Shown here in pieces: positions 1 through 11,062 of a DNA stretch of 64,000 nucleotides (the stretch's first letter is position 1; each line of letters starts with the position of its first letter). The stretch is from Fusarium oxysporum f. sp. lycopersici 4287 (lineage: Eukaryota; Ascomycota; Sordariomycetes; Hypocreales; Nectriaceae). The notes beneath the pieces are model-generated. The model was not told where the DNA came from. It saw nothing but the letters and a program-made list of their open reading frames with translations, and did no database searches. The position numbers and the translations under genes were made by a program. The stretch spans positions 3,709,362-3,773,361 of the forward strand of contig NC_030988.1 of NCBI RefSeq assembly GCF_000149955.1. The letters run 5' to 3'.

Positions 1-2343
1 GTGGTGCCTAGTTATGGAGCACATTTTTGCACCCCATAAGCCAATACCTCGCTCTCTTGAAGCAGTATTGAAACACTCTAGCGTCAACAGCTCCGTAATC
101 CGTGCGCACTGGCCGCCGTCAAAGTTACAAAGCACTATTAGTCCCTTCAAGTGATCATCGTGAGCTTCCAAATATGCGCGAGCGGCTTTGGCATCCCGGG
201 TACTCTGGTTTTGACCCTGTTCTTGGAGCAGACCGTCGACCGGGGATATGCATGCTCTCAGTAGTAACTCGGGGTAGGCATCTGTTAGCTGATTGACGGG
301 ATCGGATACGAAGGAGTAGCCCGGTGTTGTCGTTGATAGATTATCTCGAATCAGCGACAAATCGAGGTGAGTAGGCTCCCAGTCATACATCAAACGGGAA
401 CACGATGCTGTGACTGAGCGCAGCACTTTACAAGCCAGGCCACGAAAGTCCACCATCGAAAGTCGTTGGTTGCCATTCCAGGACAGTACCTCGCCGTCAT
501 CGCTCCAATGGAATCGGAAAGTGGACCCTTGAGACCGCCGAAGAGCGTTGCCGTAAGACAAGAGACTCAAGAATTCGCCCATGGGCGATAACGTGCCATC
601 ACACATGTACTCGCGCCGGGCCGCATTGAGCCTTCGCAGCAGCCCGTGACGCGGTGGGCGTGCAATACCACCGTAGATACGTGAGAAATGAGGCAGCACG
701 GCTTCGAGAAAGACCAACCGAGAACAGTATATAAGTCTCGCTAGGATAGGGGTGAACCGGTGAGGCTGGAGGTATTCGTTGCCGTTAGGGGTTGACAGCC
801 CGCGTACAGCACTGAAGTACACTAGCATCGTCGAGCTCGCGAGCCCACCTTCAAAGTCCTCGGCGATAGCAAAGTAACAAAAGCGCAGTAAGACGTCGGC
901 CGCGGGGTCTTGGGAGAGTTGCTCCTGGTTGTCCAAAGACCAAGCGGAAGTCGACTCGGCGTCAGAGAGATCATCTGCTTCTATAGCCACACTACTCTGG
1001 CTGTCATATTTCGATGTATCGTGTCCATCACTCTCCTCACATTCACTTTCATCCTCGCCTTCATCCTCTTCACCACCATAATCATCATCATCATTCTCCT
1101 CTTCTTCACCCCCATCATCTCCACTCTCATGATCATTCATACTCTGTCCTCAATCCTGGTTATCTGTACGGTCCATATCAGCAGGCTCCTCAGACTGCCA
1201 GACACCATCCACCCAGAGCTCACGAAGAGCTCTAAACTGATGTCTGTTCAACCCTCGCCCTGTAATTGCCCGCATAGTTGTCGGTAATAGTCGGGACAGT
1301 CGAAGCCAGAAGCAGATAAAGCGCTTTAGTTCCTTCCGGTAGACCTTCTCAGAAGACGGCTTTGCCACCAGCTCGAAGGGCGCTTTGTAGGGGCGGTCTG
1401 GGAACCTGGAACGAAGCCATCTTCTCAGGCATACATCGGTCCTCCGAACGGTCTCGCCGCATTGGTCGAGGAGGCGATCAAGCGCTACCATCATCGATGC
1501 CAATTTTCGTTCGTCTCGCGCTAGGCTATAGATTACTTCTTCTCCCTGGATACCCAGGGGCATAGGCTGGTTGGTCCTACAATTAGGTAACTCCGTAAGC
1601 GCAACAAGGATATCACGACGTGTATCTTGGAACATCGTTTCCCAGCCAGTACGCCGCATCCAATTCGTCTGTAAGGCGATAGATACCGGTGCTGCGCTGT
1701 CATATCGTCTCGTACGGCCTCCTTCTACACCCCCTAATCTTGCACACTCATCAGCAAAGAGCTTTTGGGCCAGCAGCTTAACGGCGTCTGGACAAGCTTG
1801 TAGGAGAGTACTACAAGGTAGAGAGCCGCGGCTAGGGTTATTGTCGGCGATAATCCATGACCTTCGGATATCATTCGCCGACCAGCTCTGAAATGACAAG
1901 CCTTGCTGGATGTGATCACTCAGCCAGTGTCGCGTCTGTTGTCGAGCTGCGAGCTTGGTGTCTTTGCTGTGCTTTGACTTCACATGGGCTAGTAAGACCT
2001 TTTCGCTGATAGAGCGAAGACCACAATGTTTACAGGCCGAACCCTTATATACCGTAAGGTTTGGGTGTGGCGGCGAGCCGTTTGGTCGCAGTGGCAGTGT
2101 CTCTGGGTTTGAAAGATTGAGAGAATAGATTAGTGGCTTCAAACCACGGCGGGCAGACTTAGGTATATGATGCTTGTCGCCTGGGTGACGCGGCGCGCGT
2201 GTAGGGTTAATGGCGAAGCCGCATTCGACGCAAATTATTGCTGGCTCTGGCGAATTGTAGTACAAGCCGAGACTCTCGAGCTTTTGGAGCTGACTCGGCC
2301 GCAATGTGACAATAGCATCAGTGTACGTCGCGAGACCTGTCAT
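1..2343 (-). pseudogene. OrsD / DUF3505-family zinc-finger protein, broken by one stop, cut by left window edge
   Basis: The first 397 codons (2343 to 1150) carry two zinc-finger-like pairs: C38/C41 followed by H53/H58, and C104/C107 followed by H120/H125. This is the layout of the OrsD domain, named from the orsellinic-acid cluster and common in repetitive and subtelomeric fungal DNA; its function is not known. A TGA at 1150-1152 ends that frame. The same frame then reopens with no further stop to position 1, first through a strongly acidic Asp/Glu-rich tract (about 1010-1135) and then through an ordinary-looking protein, so this is one long gene with a nonsense codon rather than two genes. 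The start is the first ATG of the open frame and is not certain. A TGA-skipping intron is possible, but I see no clear donor and acceptor pair there. Family members often sit next to RecQ-like helicases; that partner, if present, lies outside the window. Confidence 0.7.
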
Positions 2344-2458
2344 ATTGATAAAGAGGCGCAGCGGAGTTCTTTTCGGAGCAAGCCACGTCTTCCGCAGCGG
2401 ACCATCTTCGAAAGTCTGTGCTTATCCCGTTCAATCTCTTTGACAAGATATCCAGCAG

Positions 2459-4644
2459 CTGACCGACCTGCGTAGAGCTCACCGGATCACCCCAGCCAGC
2501 CAGTCTAGTGAGCCAAGTCCTGGTGATGAAAGTGCCATTGATATTTATTCTGGTGCAACATCGAAAAGGCGCCGGCTTGAACAGAGCGCCATACCAAGGG
2601 AGAAAATAAAAGCCATCCAAGAACTAAGCGTCGGCTTCGTCATTGATAGCGATGTGCCATTCACCATCTTCGAGCACAGCATTCTTCGGAAGATCTTCAA
2701 CCATTTCAACAGCGATTTAGTGGTCCAGATGGCGTGGAGTGGTAGCTCTATCACTAGAGAGATACATCGGCTCTTTGAAGCGAAGCGAGATGCCATCAAG
2801 ACAGAGCTCTGTAACGCTTTGACAGCGGTGCACATTATCTTCGATCCCTGGACGTCACCGAATCGCTTTGCAATCATGGCTGTATTTGCGCACTTTATCG
2901 ATCAACTGGGGCATCAGCAGTCCCGTCTGCTGGCTCTGCGTCGTCAATTTGGTGCTCATAGTGGCGAGAACCTTGCGGGTTCTCTGATCGACATCGTCCA
3001 CGAATGGGAGATTGAGGGGCGAGTTGGCTGTGCCATCTCTGATAACATGACGGCAAATGATACTTGCCTGTAATATATGTACCAGCGGCTCGATCCATCG
3101 ATGACACCTGTTGATATCAAAGCCCGCCGGATGCGATGCTATGGGCACACGCTCAATCTCGTCGCGCGTGCCTTTCTCTTTGGCAAAGACGCCGAGTCAT
3201 TCGAGCTGGAGTCTGACATCAACGGCATGCGCGGTCTTGTTGAGCAGGACCTGGATCATTGGCACACGAAGGGACCTATTGGGAAGCTCCGCAACATTGT
3301 CAAGTTTATCCGTTCATCGCCGCAGCGGAGCGAACAGTTCAAGCGAGTTGCCCGGGAGCAGGATCACGAGGAATACCGGCTTTGCGAGGAATCTATGGCC
3401 GAGCTCGAGGCTGTCATGAACAACGAAACGCGGTGGAACTCCACTTACATGATGATTGAGAGGGCTTTGCGAAAGCAGACAGATATCAGAGCATTTATCT
3501 TTGCAACTCAAGAAGAGGAAGACGGGGTAAGACGGATCCCGGTGGAGGACATATTGTCCAGCGAAGACTGGCGGGTTCTTGGCGAAGCCAACGAGATTCT
3601 CAAACCCATATACCTTCAGACGATGCGGATGCAAGACTGGGGTAAAGGTGATAGCCATGGACGCCTGTGGGAGGTGCTGGTAGGAATGGAATATCTGTTG
3701 GAGCATTTTGAGGACTGAAAGGTCTTCTATAGTGAGGTTACGGAGGAGACGATGGGAGAAACTCAAGTGGATGCTGCGGAGCGGATTGCAACGGCGTCAG
3801 CAAATTTCCGAGAGTCAAACGGTCGGCCAAGCCGCGTTCGCCGTCTTCCTGCCCGCTTTGAGGAGGATGAGGTTTACGCGCTACCACAGCGGAGTCAACC
3901 TCCGAGATTCGTAGAATCTGCCTTACCGTTGCATTCTCGGGCTGATTATTCTACGGCGGAGAAGCGATCAGCGTCCGAGACGTCGCAAAGAGCACATTAC
4001 CAGCGCACCATCGAGCCTATATCCGGGCATCAATCAACAACGGGTGGAAGAAGCTGAATGAGTATTATGACAAGCTTGGAGAATCTCCCTTGTTTGCGGC
4101 AGCAATCATTCTTCACCCGAGGTTCGGGATCAGCTGGTTAGAGGCGACTTAGGTGTCTGAGGAGCAACTCGCTTGGGTTCGTGATGCCAAGGCTGGAATC
4201 AAGGATTACTTCACCCGTTGGTACGACGCGAACCAGGGACTGTGCGAGGAAACAACGAAGTACGACGCAGCACCAAGGACGATGGGTCAAGAGGATGATC
4301 AGTACACTCAGTGGATTAATAGCAAGACGAAGAAAGCGTTTGCGACGGGTGGCAGTGTCGGCGAGCTCGAAAGGTACCTCTGTCTCGAGCCACAGGATAC
4401 GCAGGATGCTATCCAATGGTTGAGAGACCACAGGGCCTCGTTTCCTTCACTGAGCAGCTTTGCCCTGGATGTCTTTTCTATTCCAGCAATAGCAAGCGAT
4501 TGTGAGAGGCAATTTAGCCTAGCGAAGCTGATGTTAACGTCTCAGAGGCTTTCGATGGGCTCGGATACATTGGAACGCGCTCAGTGTCTCAAGAACTGGG
4601 TCGGACAGGGCGGAGTAAAGTTGGATAGCTGGGTGGGTAGCTGA
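2459..4644 (+). pseudogene. hAT-family transposase, decayed
   Basis: A hAT transposase can be followed in pieces: the RNase-H-like core from about 2522 through 3718, a degraded linker, and the C-terminal dimerisation domain at 4153-4644 with its typical motif ALDVFSIPAIASDCERQFS. The pieces share one frame up to about 4050, interrupted by TAA at 3071-3073 and TGA at 3716-3718. A frame change follows, then a further TAG at 4150-4152. No BED zinc finger is visible upstream, so the N-terminus is lost or lies beyond the stop at 2441-2443. I could not identify terminal repeats or a target duplication for this copy. It begins just upstream of the divergent OrsD-like gene. It cannot make an active transposase. 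Confidence 0.8.
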
Positions 4645-4710
4645 CTTTTGGTGTGCACGAGGGGGACGACTTCGCGTAGGGGTTTCCACCCATAGAATTT
4701 ATATAGAACA

Positions 4711-4803
4711 TCAAACAAATCAAACAAATCAAACAAATCAAACAAATCAAACAAATCAAACAAATCAAACAAATCAAACAAATCAAACAAATCAAACAAA
4801 TCA
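4711..4803. repeat. 9-bp tandem repeat (CAAACAAAT), about 10 copies
   Basis: Ten nearly perfect copies of CAAACAAAT run without interruption just downstream of the dead hAT gene. The array ends directly in a 15-bp inverted repeat: CAAATCAACTTTGAG at 4797-4811 is mirrored at 4843-4857. The long Phe-Asp-Leu and Ile-Cys-Leu repeat reading frames on the minus strand are a by-product of this array and are not genes. Confidence 0.95.
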
Positions 4804-4890
4804 ACTTTGAGCTCGAGGGCTATCAATCAAACCAACTTTGACCTCAAAGTTGATTTGATTGACATATGATGAGCGCTGGTTATTCCTCTA

Positions 4891-6330
4891 CAGGCTGGCG
4901 ATCAATTCAATTCCATCAATTTCGTCCTCGCGTGGCGTTGCGTTGAAAGCTTACTCAGCATTTGGCCAGTGGAGTTGAACCACTGCATCTCCAGATTGAA
5001 TTGATGGCGTTGAATTGAATATGTTGAATATCACACGCGCGTCGAGTCCCCCAATGCTCACTTCCCAGCGTCTAGGTCATCCTCCTCTGCCTCCCATATA
5101 ACGCTATTTCCAACCTCTTCTGACACATCAATCAAGCTATCAGCCGCGTCGACTAGGCCATTCCGCACCCATGACCTCAGTGTCTGTGCCATTCCTATCG
5201 AGTCCGCAGCGGTGGTACCATTTGCTCAGCAACACTAAACAAACGCTCGCACTCTGCCGACATAGACGGTATTGATAGTAGGTCAAGGACCATTCGCGAC
5301 AATCGAGGGTAGTCTCTCCGCCTTTCCCACCAATATTGGATGGGATCTGTCACAAGATTGTCGTTCCTAGAGTCGGCACTCGACAGCCAGTGATCATATT
5401 CGTCTTGGCCCCTACTCCGTGGACTTTCCCAAGAACACCTGCCTACCAGAGACGAAGTCCTGTGAGCTCAGTGCCTTTCGAGTGCACTCATTGCCTTCAA
5501 ACGCTTGAATGGGGGTTCTTCATTCGAATTCGAAAGAGTCGGTAGCGGTTTGTACTCTTCCTCCCACAATGTTTCTTGGGCGTGTCTTTTCCTGCTTTCC
5601 CTTCCAAAGAGCAGGTGGCTTCCTCCTCTCGGACTCGTCGACAAGTCTGTGCTCCCTGATCAGATGTTTCTCGATATTCTGTGTGCCAACCGCAGTGAAG
5701 TCTGTCACCTTGGACCTGACCCTCCGGGGACAATGCTTGCAAACCCATTTCCTCCTCGTGGGAGAATCGCGGGCTTGAATGTCAAAGCCGTGCTGCCAAA
5801 CCCACGAAGTGTGCCTGCCAACGCGTTCCGAAATCGAGAAACCCGGAAACTTGTGCCATGGGAAGGCTTTCCAATCGACTGGCGAAGCATCCAAGTTATT
5901 AGGTGAAGTACTAGGTGCGCTGCAGTCGGGACTCTGGCACTTGACAGGTACGTTGGCGTCATTTGAAGGTTAGGAAAGGAATGGAATGCAGGTAATGATC
6001 TTCCTGCAAGGGTCATAGAGCGCGACGACAGCTGAGACGCGTTCATAAACCCCTAATGCTAGGTGCAGTTGGCACGTGCATCAAAAATACGGGGCAAAAG
6101 TACTAGCAGGGGTCCTGTGGACGCGTCTTATGGGACTACACGGACTGGGCGCTACCCTGAACCACTGCCATTATCGACAGTTTCAACCGATGGTCAACGT
6201 TGAAAGCATCTAGGTGGAATTGAAACAATCAATGCGAGTGTCAAATGGGATTGATTGAATTGATGCACGTGACTTCAACTTCCATAAAATTGACGAGATT
6301 GAGTTGATGGTTGAATTGATCGCCAGCCTG
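4891..6330 (-). mobile_element. Internally deleted hAT element with TIRs and 8-bp target duplication
   Basis: The element starts with CAGGCTGGCGATCAATTCAA and ends with the reverse complement of the same 20 bases; imperfect similarity continues to about 40 bp. It is flanked on both sides by TTCCTCTA (4883-4890 and 6331-6338), an exact 8-bp target duplication as expected of hAT transposition. At 1,440 bp it is too short for a full transposase gene; it keeps the two ends of the gene and has lost the middle. It could be mobilised only by a transposase supplied from elsewhere. Confidence 0.93.
5050..5894 (-). pseudogene. hAT transposase remnant: BED zinc finger joined to C-terminal dimerisation domain
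   Basis: The 5' part (5894 to about 5520) encodes a BED-type zinc finger with a WVCKHC pair and a downstream IEKHLIREH His pair, the DNA-binding head of hAT transposases. The 3' part (about 5410 to 5200) encodes the hAT dimerisation domain, with PIQYWWERRRDYPRLSRM and MSAECERLFSVA. The catalytic core that should lie between them is absent. A one-base shift near 5195-5215 also interrupts the last part, after which a plausible tail reads to about 5055. What remains is the pair of ends expected of a deletion derivative. Confidence 0.8.
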
Positions 6331-6532
6331 TTCCTCTATAACTAGTCTATTTCTATTGCGGTATAGCCATCCAATCCAGCTGGTTCATTTGGCTCCTGAC
6401 TTTCTATGGCAACGAGAGTACAAGCTGGCCTGTATCAGCTGATTAATTCATCTTGATTAGTCTAACTTCCCTGTCGTGACGGCATTGCCGTTTTGTGCCG
6501 CTTAAAGAGATAGTCCGATGCCACTGACTATG

Positions 6533-6820
6533 TTAGCCGCCGCTAATGTTAGCTGTCCTGCGTAAGGGCTTTACATTGTTCATAACCACCTCATTAAATG
6601 GGTGCTCTCTCTCAGAGTCAAGTATCAACGTCCGGCTAGCAGGGTCCGGTTGACCAATGCCGAACCGTGTGCTCCGCTTTTCAAACTCAAAGATGACCTG
6701 CTGTTCCCAGATTCCCCAGAATTTCTCTTTTTTGCCTGTAGCTCTATATTTACCAGTCCCCTCCTGTCGAAATAGTGTGTCATTAGTGCTTCCGCCGGCG
6801 GGGCTTTTTAACCCAGCCAT
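6533..6820 (-). CDS. Small hypothetical protein, unrecognised
   Basis: An open frame of about 95 residues from an ATG at 6820 to a TAA at 6533. It is rich in charged and aromatic residues (for example KKEKFWGIWEQQ) and looks more like real protein than a chance frame, but I recognise no domain, signal peptide or membrane segment. It may be the C-terminal remnant of a larger gene. No convincing upstream exon was found. Confidence 0.25.
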   Translation of the reverse strand: MAGLKSPAGGSTNDTLFRQEGTGKYRATGKKEKFWGIWEQQVIFEFEKRSTRFGIGQPDPASRTLILDSEREHPFNEVVMNNVKPLRRTANISGG

Positions 6821-6841
6821 GTCCCCGTGCTTGAGGGCCAA

Positions 6842-8293
6842 GCATGGGACTCGGATTCTTCCTTTAACTTCTCGGCATAGTGTAGAATATCGTTCTGATG
6901 TCCCGGGTGTACCTAGAGTGATTAATTCTCTACGCTGGCATGTGAGCAGACAGCGTAATCGAGTAGTTTCAACTGGGGGATCGCCAATTGCAGTATAACA
7001 TTTTGTCCGCGCCGGGGTTTACCATGTGAAAAAACATGTCGGTGACATGACACCGCAGCTTGTGCCGCTCTCAGTTAACAAATATGACTGCAGAAAGCAG
7101 CTCAGGCAGATATTGAGATATCCGCGGAGCGATCTTGATTCGTCCTCTTCTTACCTCCGACGGAGGCCCCATAATTGATGATCCCAAGCTTTTGTGGAGC
7201 CCTAAGACAGGACCATACATGGCTCTTCGATTAACTGACGCGTATGTAGCAAAGTTCTGATGCCCGTCATGGCCCAAGATAAAGTTTATATGACGTCAGA
7301 GAAGAATGGAATGAAAAGGGCGATGGTGCTATCCAGAGCGGGGTGTTTCGGAGAGTATGTGCTACGGGTTGCCTCAGCGGTAATAGCCAGTGAGACGTAT
7401 GTAGTATCCCCTAATCCTTCACATTGTGGGCGAAATCATGCAGATCCGCCGTGCAAACAAGTATGTGGGTTTATGTGTTCAGACTTGCGAAGATCTTTCC
7501 ACGTAGATTCTCACCTGAGCCCTTACTCGGTCTCTTCCGTTGAGTCAGTGTGACTGGGAAACCTCTGCAGTGTCATATTGCAAAACACATTTGGCGGTCC
7601 CCAACTCCCAAGTACAAACACATGCTTGCGCATAGTAAACCGTAGTCAATCTCCAAGCTTCACAGCCTTGTTGGTGTTGAGGAGGCTCGAGCACGGCGAG
7701 CAGGTCTACGCGCCAGTTTCTAGGCTTGCCATGGCACTAGGAAATGGCCACCCCTCCAGACTCGAGGGACATGGGCGATAAATAAACGCCGGGCTCTGAA
7801 ACTCTCGGCAGTCTAGCCCACGAAGCCGCATAAGTTATTCCCTGAAATACAAGGATTTCCTATCCTCCTGGTTTCCAAAGATGTGGCGTTTGAATATCCC
7901 GCTCCCATTAGTAAACCTTGTTTTCTGCTAACAGCCACACTTTTATTAAGCTAAGTTTCTGCTGATGCTGTGATGCTTGCTAGGGTATGGATGAGCATTT
8001 GCGTACTGTCTTGAATACTACGTTCCGGTCAGGGCATTGCTTGCGACAGCTGTTATATTTGATTTTTGTATCCTACCCTGCCATCCTCTGCCCTTCCTGC
8101 GTTTTTAGGCATGCTCTTGGCAATGTCTCTCAAGTTCTCCCTTCTTCAATATCCAAGGTATCAGCCCTGGCCCTAAGGTCTCTTATCACCACTTATTATC
8201 CTGACTGGCAATTGCGATTCGAGGAGCTGGATTACTTTATATTATCGTAGAGTCCTGTTCTACAATGCTAGGAAACCTTGCGTTCTCACCTAG
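6842..8293. other. Non-coding stretch; 5' region of the bZIP gene
   Basis: I see no gene in these 1.4 kb; the short open frames have no recognisable features. The last 200 bases are pyrimidine-rich and AT-rich and probably contain the promoter and 5' leader of the bZIP gene. Confidence 0.5.
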
Positions 8294-9388
8294 ATGATGT
8301 TTTCGCCACTACATCTTACCAACAATCCTACCATCCAGTTGGATAACCGTAGCTTCACCAATACCTCGAAACATCAAGCCATGTCGGCCGATGCCGAGTC
8401 AAATAGGTGGCAGCTACCATTTGAACAAGCAATTGATACCTGCACGGTCACGATGAGAGCGGGTCTCGGGCCCTCCTACATTCCATTACCGCCGCAGCCT
8501 ATGAAATTTGGGAATCTTGAAGGGAACGGGGCACTGAAGAATATCCGACAATCTGCTATAGATGATAAGAAGTTGAACCGGCGGGCCCACACTCGAAGAC
8601 AATCACAAGCAGCTGCAAATGAGGCGCTTTCCGAGTCCAGTGCTTATGGGCAGGCTGCACAGTCACCCGAGCCAAGGAAAAGGGGCCGAAAACCAAATAA
8701 GCAGTCAAAAGAACAGCAGGTAGCGGGTCAACAAGTGGAGCTTGGTGATGATGATCTTCCCAAGGATCCCCGCCGGCGCCGAGTGCTCGAACGTAACCGC
8801 ATTGGGGCGAATAAGTGTCGTCTCCGCAAGCGTGGTGAAGCCTCAGCGCTCGCCTGCCACGAAAAAGCAATGGAGGACCAGAACCGCCATCTCACGGCGT
8901 GTGTCGACTCTTTGACTCACGAAATTTATCACCTAAAGACCCAATTACTGCGGCATACAGGATGCAAATGCGTCCTCATCCAGAACTATATCGCGAATGA
9001 GGCGCAGAAGTGTGTGGATAGGCTAATCGTTTGCTCTACTGCCTTTGGTACCTATAGCAATGCGCTAAGGCCTTGTGATGGAAGCCCAAGTGATGCTAGC
9101 ACCGCCCAAGAGTTGAATACGCAGAGTCTAAATGGAGGTCGTTTCCTGTCAACCCCGAGAATCTCTTCTCAGCAGGGATCTATCGCCTCGGATGTTACAG
9201 ACATCGTGTTCGATATGATGGACTTGGGACCATTTCAAATGGCTACTATGCTGCCTGATTCGATGGCCTTTACCCAGCCAGTTCCACCGTTATCCTTCAC
9301 TGAATATGGACCAGAGTTATCTGTCTACGAGGGACCGCGAGAACACCAAGCGGATGAGGTTGCTTGGGGCTCATACTGGCAGTTTTGA
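8294..9388 (+). CDS. bZIP transcription factor, ATF/CREB-like
   Basis: A 364-residue, apparently intronless nuclear regulator. The basic region lies at about residues 158-182, with the core NRIGANKCRLRKR fitting the bZIP pattern N-x7-R. A weak leucine-zipper-like helix follows to about 220. The zipper ends in HTGCKCVLIQNYI, a Cys-rich tail typical of fungal ATF/CREB-type factors. An AT-hook-like KRGRKPNK lies at about 129-136. The rest is low-complexity, as in activation regions. Two tandem ATGs open the frame at 8294; Met30 has a better start context (GCC before ATG) and is an alternative. bZIPs of this class bind CRE-like TGACGTCA sites and act in stress and developmental responses, but the target here is unknown. 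Confidence 0.85.
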   Translation: MMFSPLHLTNNPTIQLDNRSFTNTSKHQAMSADAESNRWQLPFEQAIDTCTVTMRAGLGPSYIPLPPQPMKFGNLEGNGALKNIRQSAIDDKKLNRRAHTRRQSQAAANEALSESSAYGQAAQSPEPRKRGRKPNKQSKEQQVAGQQVELGDDDLPKDPRRRRVLERNRIGANKCRLRKRGEASALACHEKAMEDQNRHLTACVDSLTHEIYHLKTQLLRHTGCKCVLIQNYIANEAQKCVDRLIVCSTAFGTYSNALRPCDGSPSDASTAQELNTQSLNGGRFLSTPRISSQQGSIASDVTDIVFDMMDLGPFQMATMLPDSMAFTQPVPPLSFTEYGPELSVYEGPREHQADEVAWGSYWQF

Positions 9389-10666
9389 CGCTATTGGCTA
9401 CCTCTGTCTCTCAATTTTAGGAATAAGGGACAAGAAACCACGTGGAGAGTTATTTACGATTTGTGGCTAAGATGGAGTTGGTCTATAACGTCTCGTACCT
9501 CTATAAATATGGAGTTGGGACGATGCTTTCCAGCAACCGCACGTCAGGGAGTTGCAAACATGAATATAGAACAGAACTTTATGGTAGCCAAACCGTATAA
9601 AGATCCTGGAGAGAATAGATTACCGACGATGGTCCGGAAACAGCTCTGGCCAGTGGCCAAAGATCGAGTCCACCTTTCTTCGGACCCCACCAGTACACAG
9701 AGTGCCCGATTAGTGGAATAGTGCAGAGGGAAGTCTTTTAAAAAAATACCTGAAAGAGTGGTCACACGATCAAGACATGGAGACTGATCTTACCGCTGTC
9801 GACGCTGTGCAAGGTACTCAAGGCAGTCACTGCCGACAGATATTTTGTATTGTGGGGACCTTCAGGCCCCTCCGCATGAATCACTTGAGAGCATGCAAGC
9901 GAGAATCAGCCGAAGAGGCTCATCTATGCAAGATAGGACGTCAAACACTTGGAAAACTTGGCGCGTCACCGAAGGGTTAAAGCTGGCTGGACCATTCGGT
10001 GTAAGAAGCTGTGGGGCTCTGAGCATCATGACCAAATTGTCCGGACTGTAAGTAGCATAATTACCACACTGTACTTTGGGTGTAGAACCCCCCAGGGCCG
10101 AAACAATTTTAATTCTATGGATTAGATCTTGTTTAAACTCGGTCCTAAATCATACAGGATGTTGAGGTAACCCTCCCCCTCACCTGTGACCAGTAACCTC
10201 ATGCTGGACTTATCCGCGCCTAAGAGTGTTTCGACATAATGACAGAATAAGGCATAATATCAGAATATACCTCGCTAGCTTGGTTCCAGCGCAGGTCACT
10301 CTACTGTGTCAACAGATCTTACCTATTTGTCTGTTAGGTGCCTGGCCAGCCACTTGCCGGCATTTGGCCACGGTTAAGCGATAGCAAAGGGCATTATTGC
10401 GTCAACCTGGCGGTTTGTATTCGCACGGAATGATCTGCGTGGCGCTCTGCTGTTATTAATGGCTCAACTACTGCGCTTAGAAGAGATTCTGTATCTCGAA
10501 GCTGGTCATTCAGTGGAACAAATTGGTGAGGCTATGAAGATGAACATTGGGACGTAGATAGGGAAGATACAATAAGAGCAGGTATGTTTGTAGAATATTC
10601 TATAAGTTGGAGAGAGGGTGAGGAGTTGACTGAAGAGGCGATTGTTGCAGATTAACTCTTGCATCA
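9389..10666. other. Non-coding stretch
   Basis: No gene, repeat or terminal inverted repeat was recognised. The few short open frames do not look like protein. Confidence 0.5.
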
Positions 10667-11062
10667 GTGGCTAGACAGAGGACCTTCTGCTCCACCACGC
10701 TTCGCGCTCGCATTAATTACAAAAATGTGCCAGCCCTGCCGTCACTCCCTGGCTCCCCAACAACACCAAATCTTCCGGTACTCGCCAATATGCCGTCAGG
10801 CCAAGAATGGTTGTATGATCCATGCCTCGGTTGCGGCACCCAGACAAAGGGAGAAACCTACTGCTCTAATTCCTATCGGCTATCAGAATGTGAGAAGGCA
10901 TCATCATCGACGAAATATTCAAGCTGGCCTTATATGCGGACCAAATCATCCTCCTCAACATTATCAGCTCAAGAAACCAAGTCATCGACCAAATTAGAGA
11001 AGGAATTAAGAGTTTACAACATGTCATTGGACCAGGCGAAGCTGCGGAGGAGATTGTATTAA
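10667..11062 (+). CDS. Possible ECL1-like zinc-finger protein remnant
   Basis: A 131-residue frame containing PCLGCGTQTKGETYCS followed by YRLSECEKASSS, which resembles the short Cys motif of fungal ECL1/2/3-type zinc-binding proteins (C-x2-C-x8-C-x3-C-R-L). The fourth expected cysteine is Tyr here, so zinc binding is doubtful. The rest is Pro/Ser-rich and then Ser/Thr-rich. From about 10894 a second frame looks more like structured protein, so this gene may be truncated there. Family assignment is inference from one motif. Confidence 0.3.
   Translation: MARQRTFCSTTLRARINYKNVPALPSLPGSPTTPNLPVLANMPSGQEWLYDPCLGCGTQTKGETYCSNSYRLSECEKASSSTKYSSWPYMRTKSSSSTLSAQETKSSTKLEKELRVYNMSLDQAKLRRRLY

Noticed and set aside
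910..1287. Plus-strand frames rich in His, Ile and Leu
   Set aside because: They are the antisense of the acidic Asp/Glu tract of the OrsD-like gene.
4711..4803. CRISPR-like regular array
   Set aside because: The unit is 9 bp with no spacers, in a fungal genome, without cas genes; it is a simple tandem repeat.
4581..4826. Minus-strand frames of repeated Phe-Asp-Leu / Ile-Cys-Leu residues
   Set aside because: They are translations of the CAAACAAAT array and have no protein character outside it.
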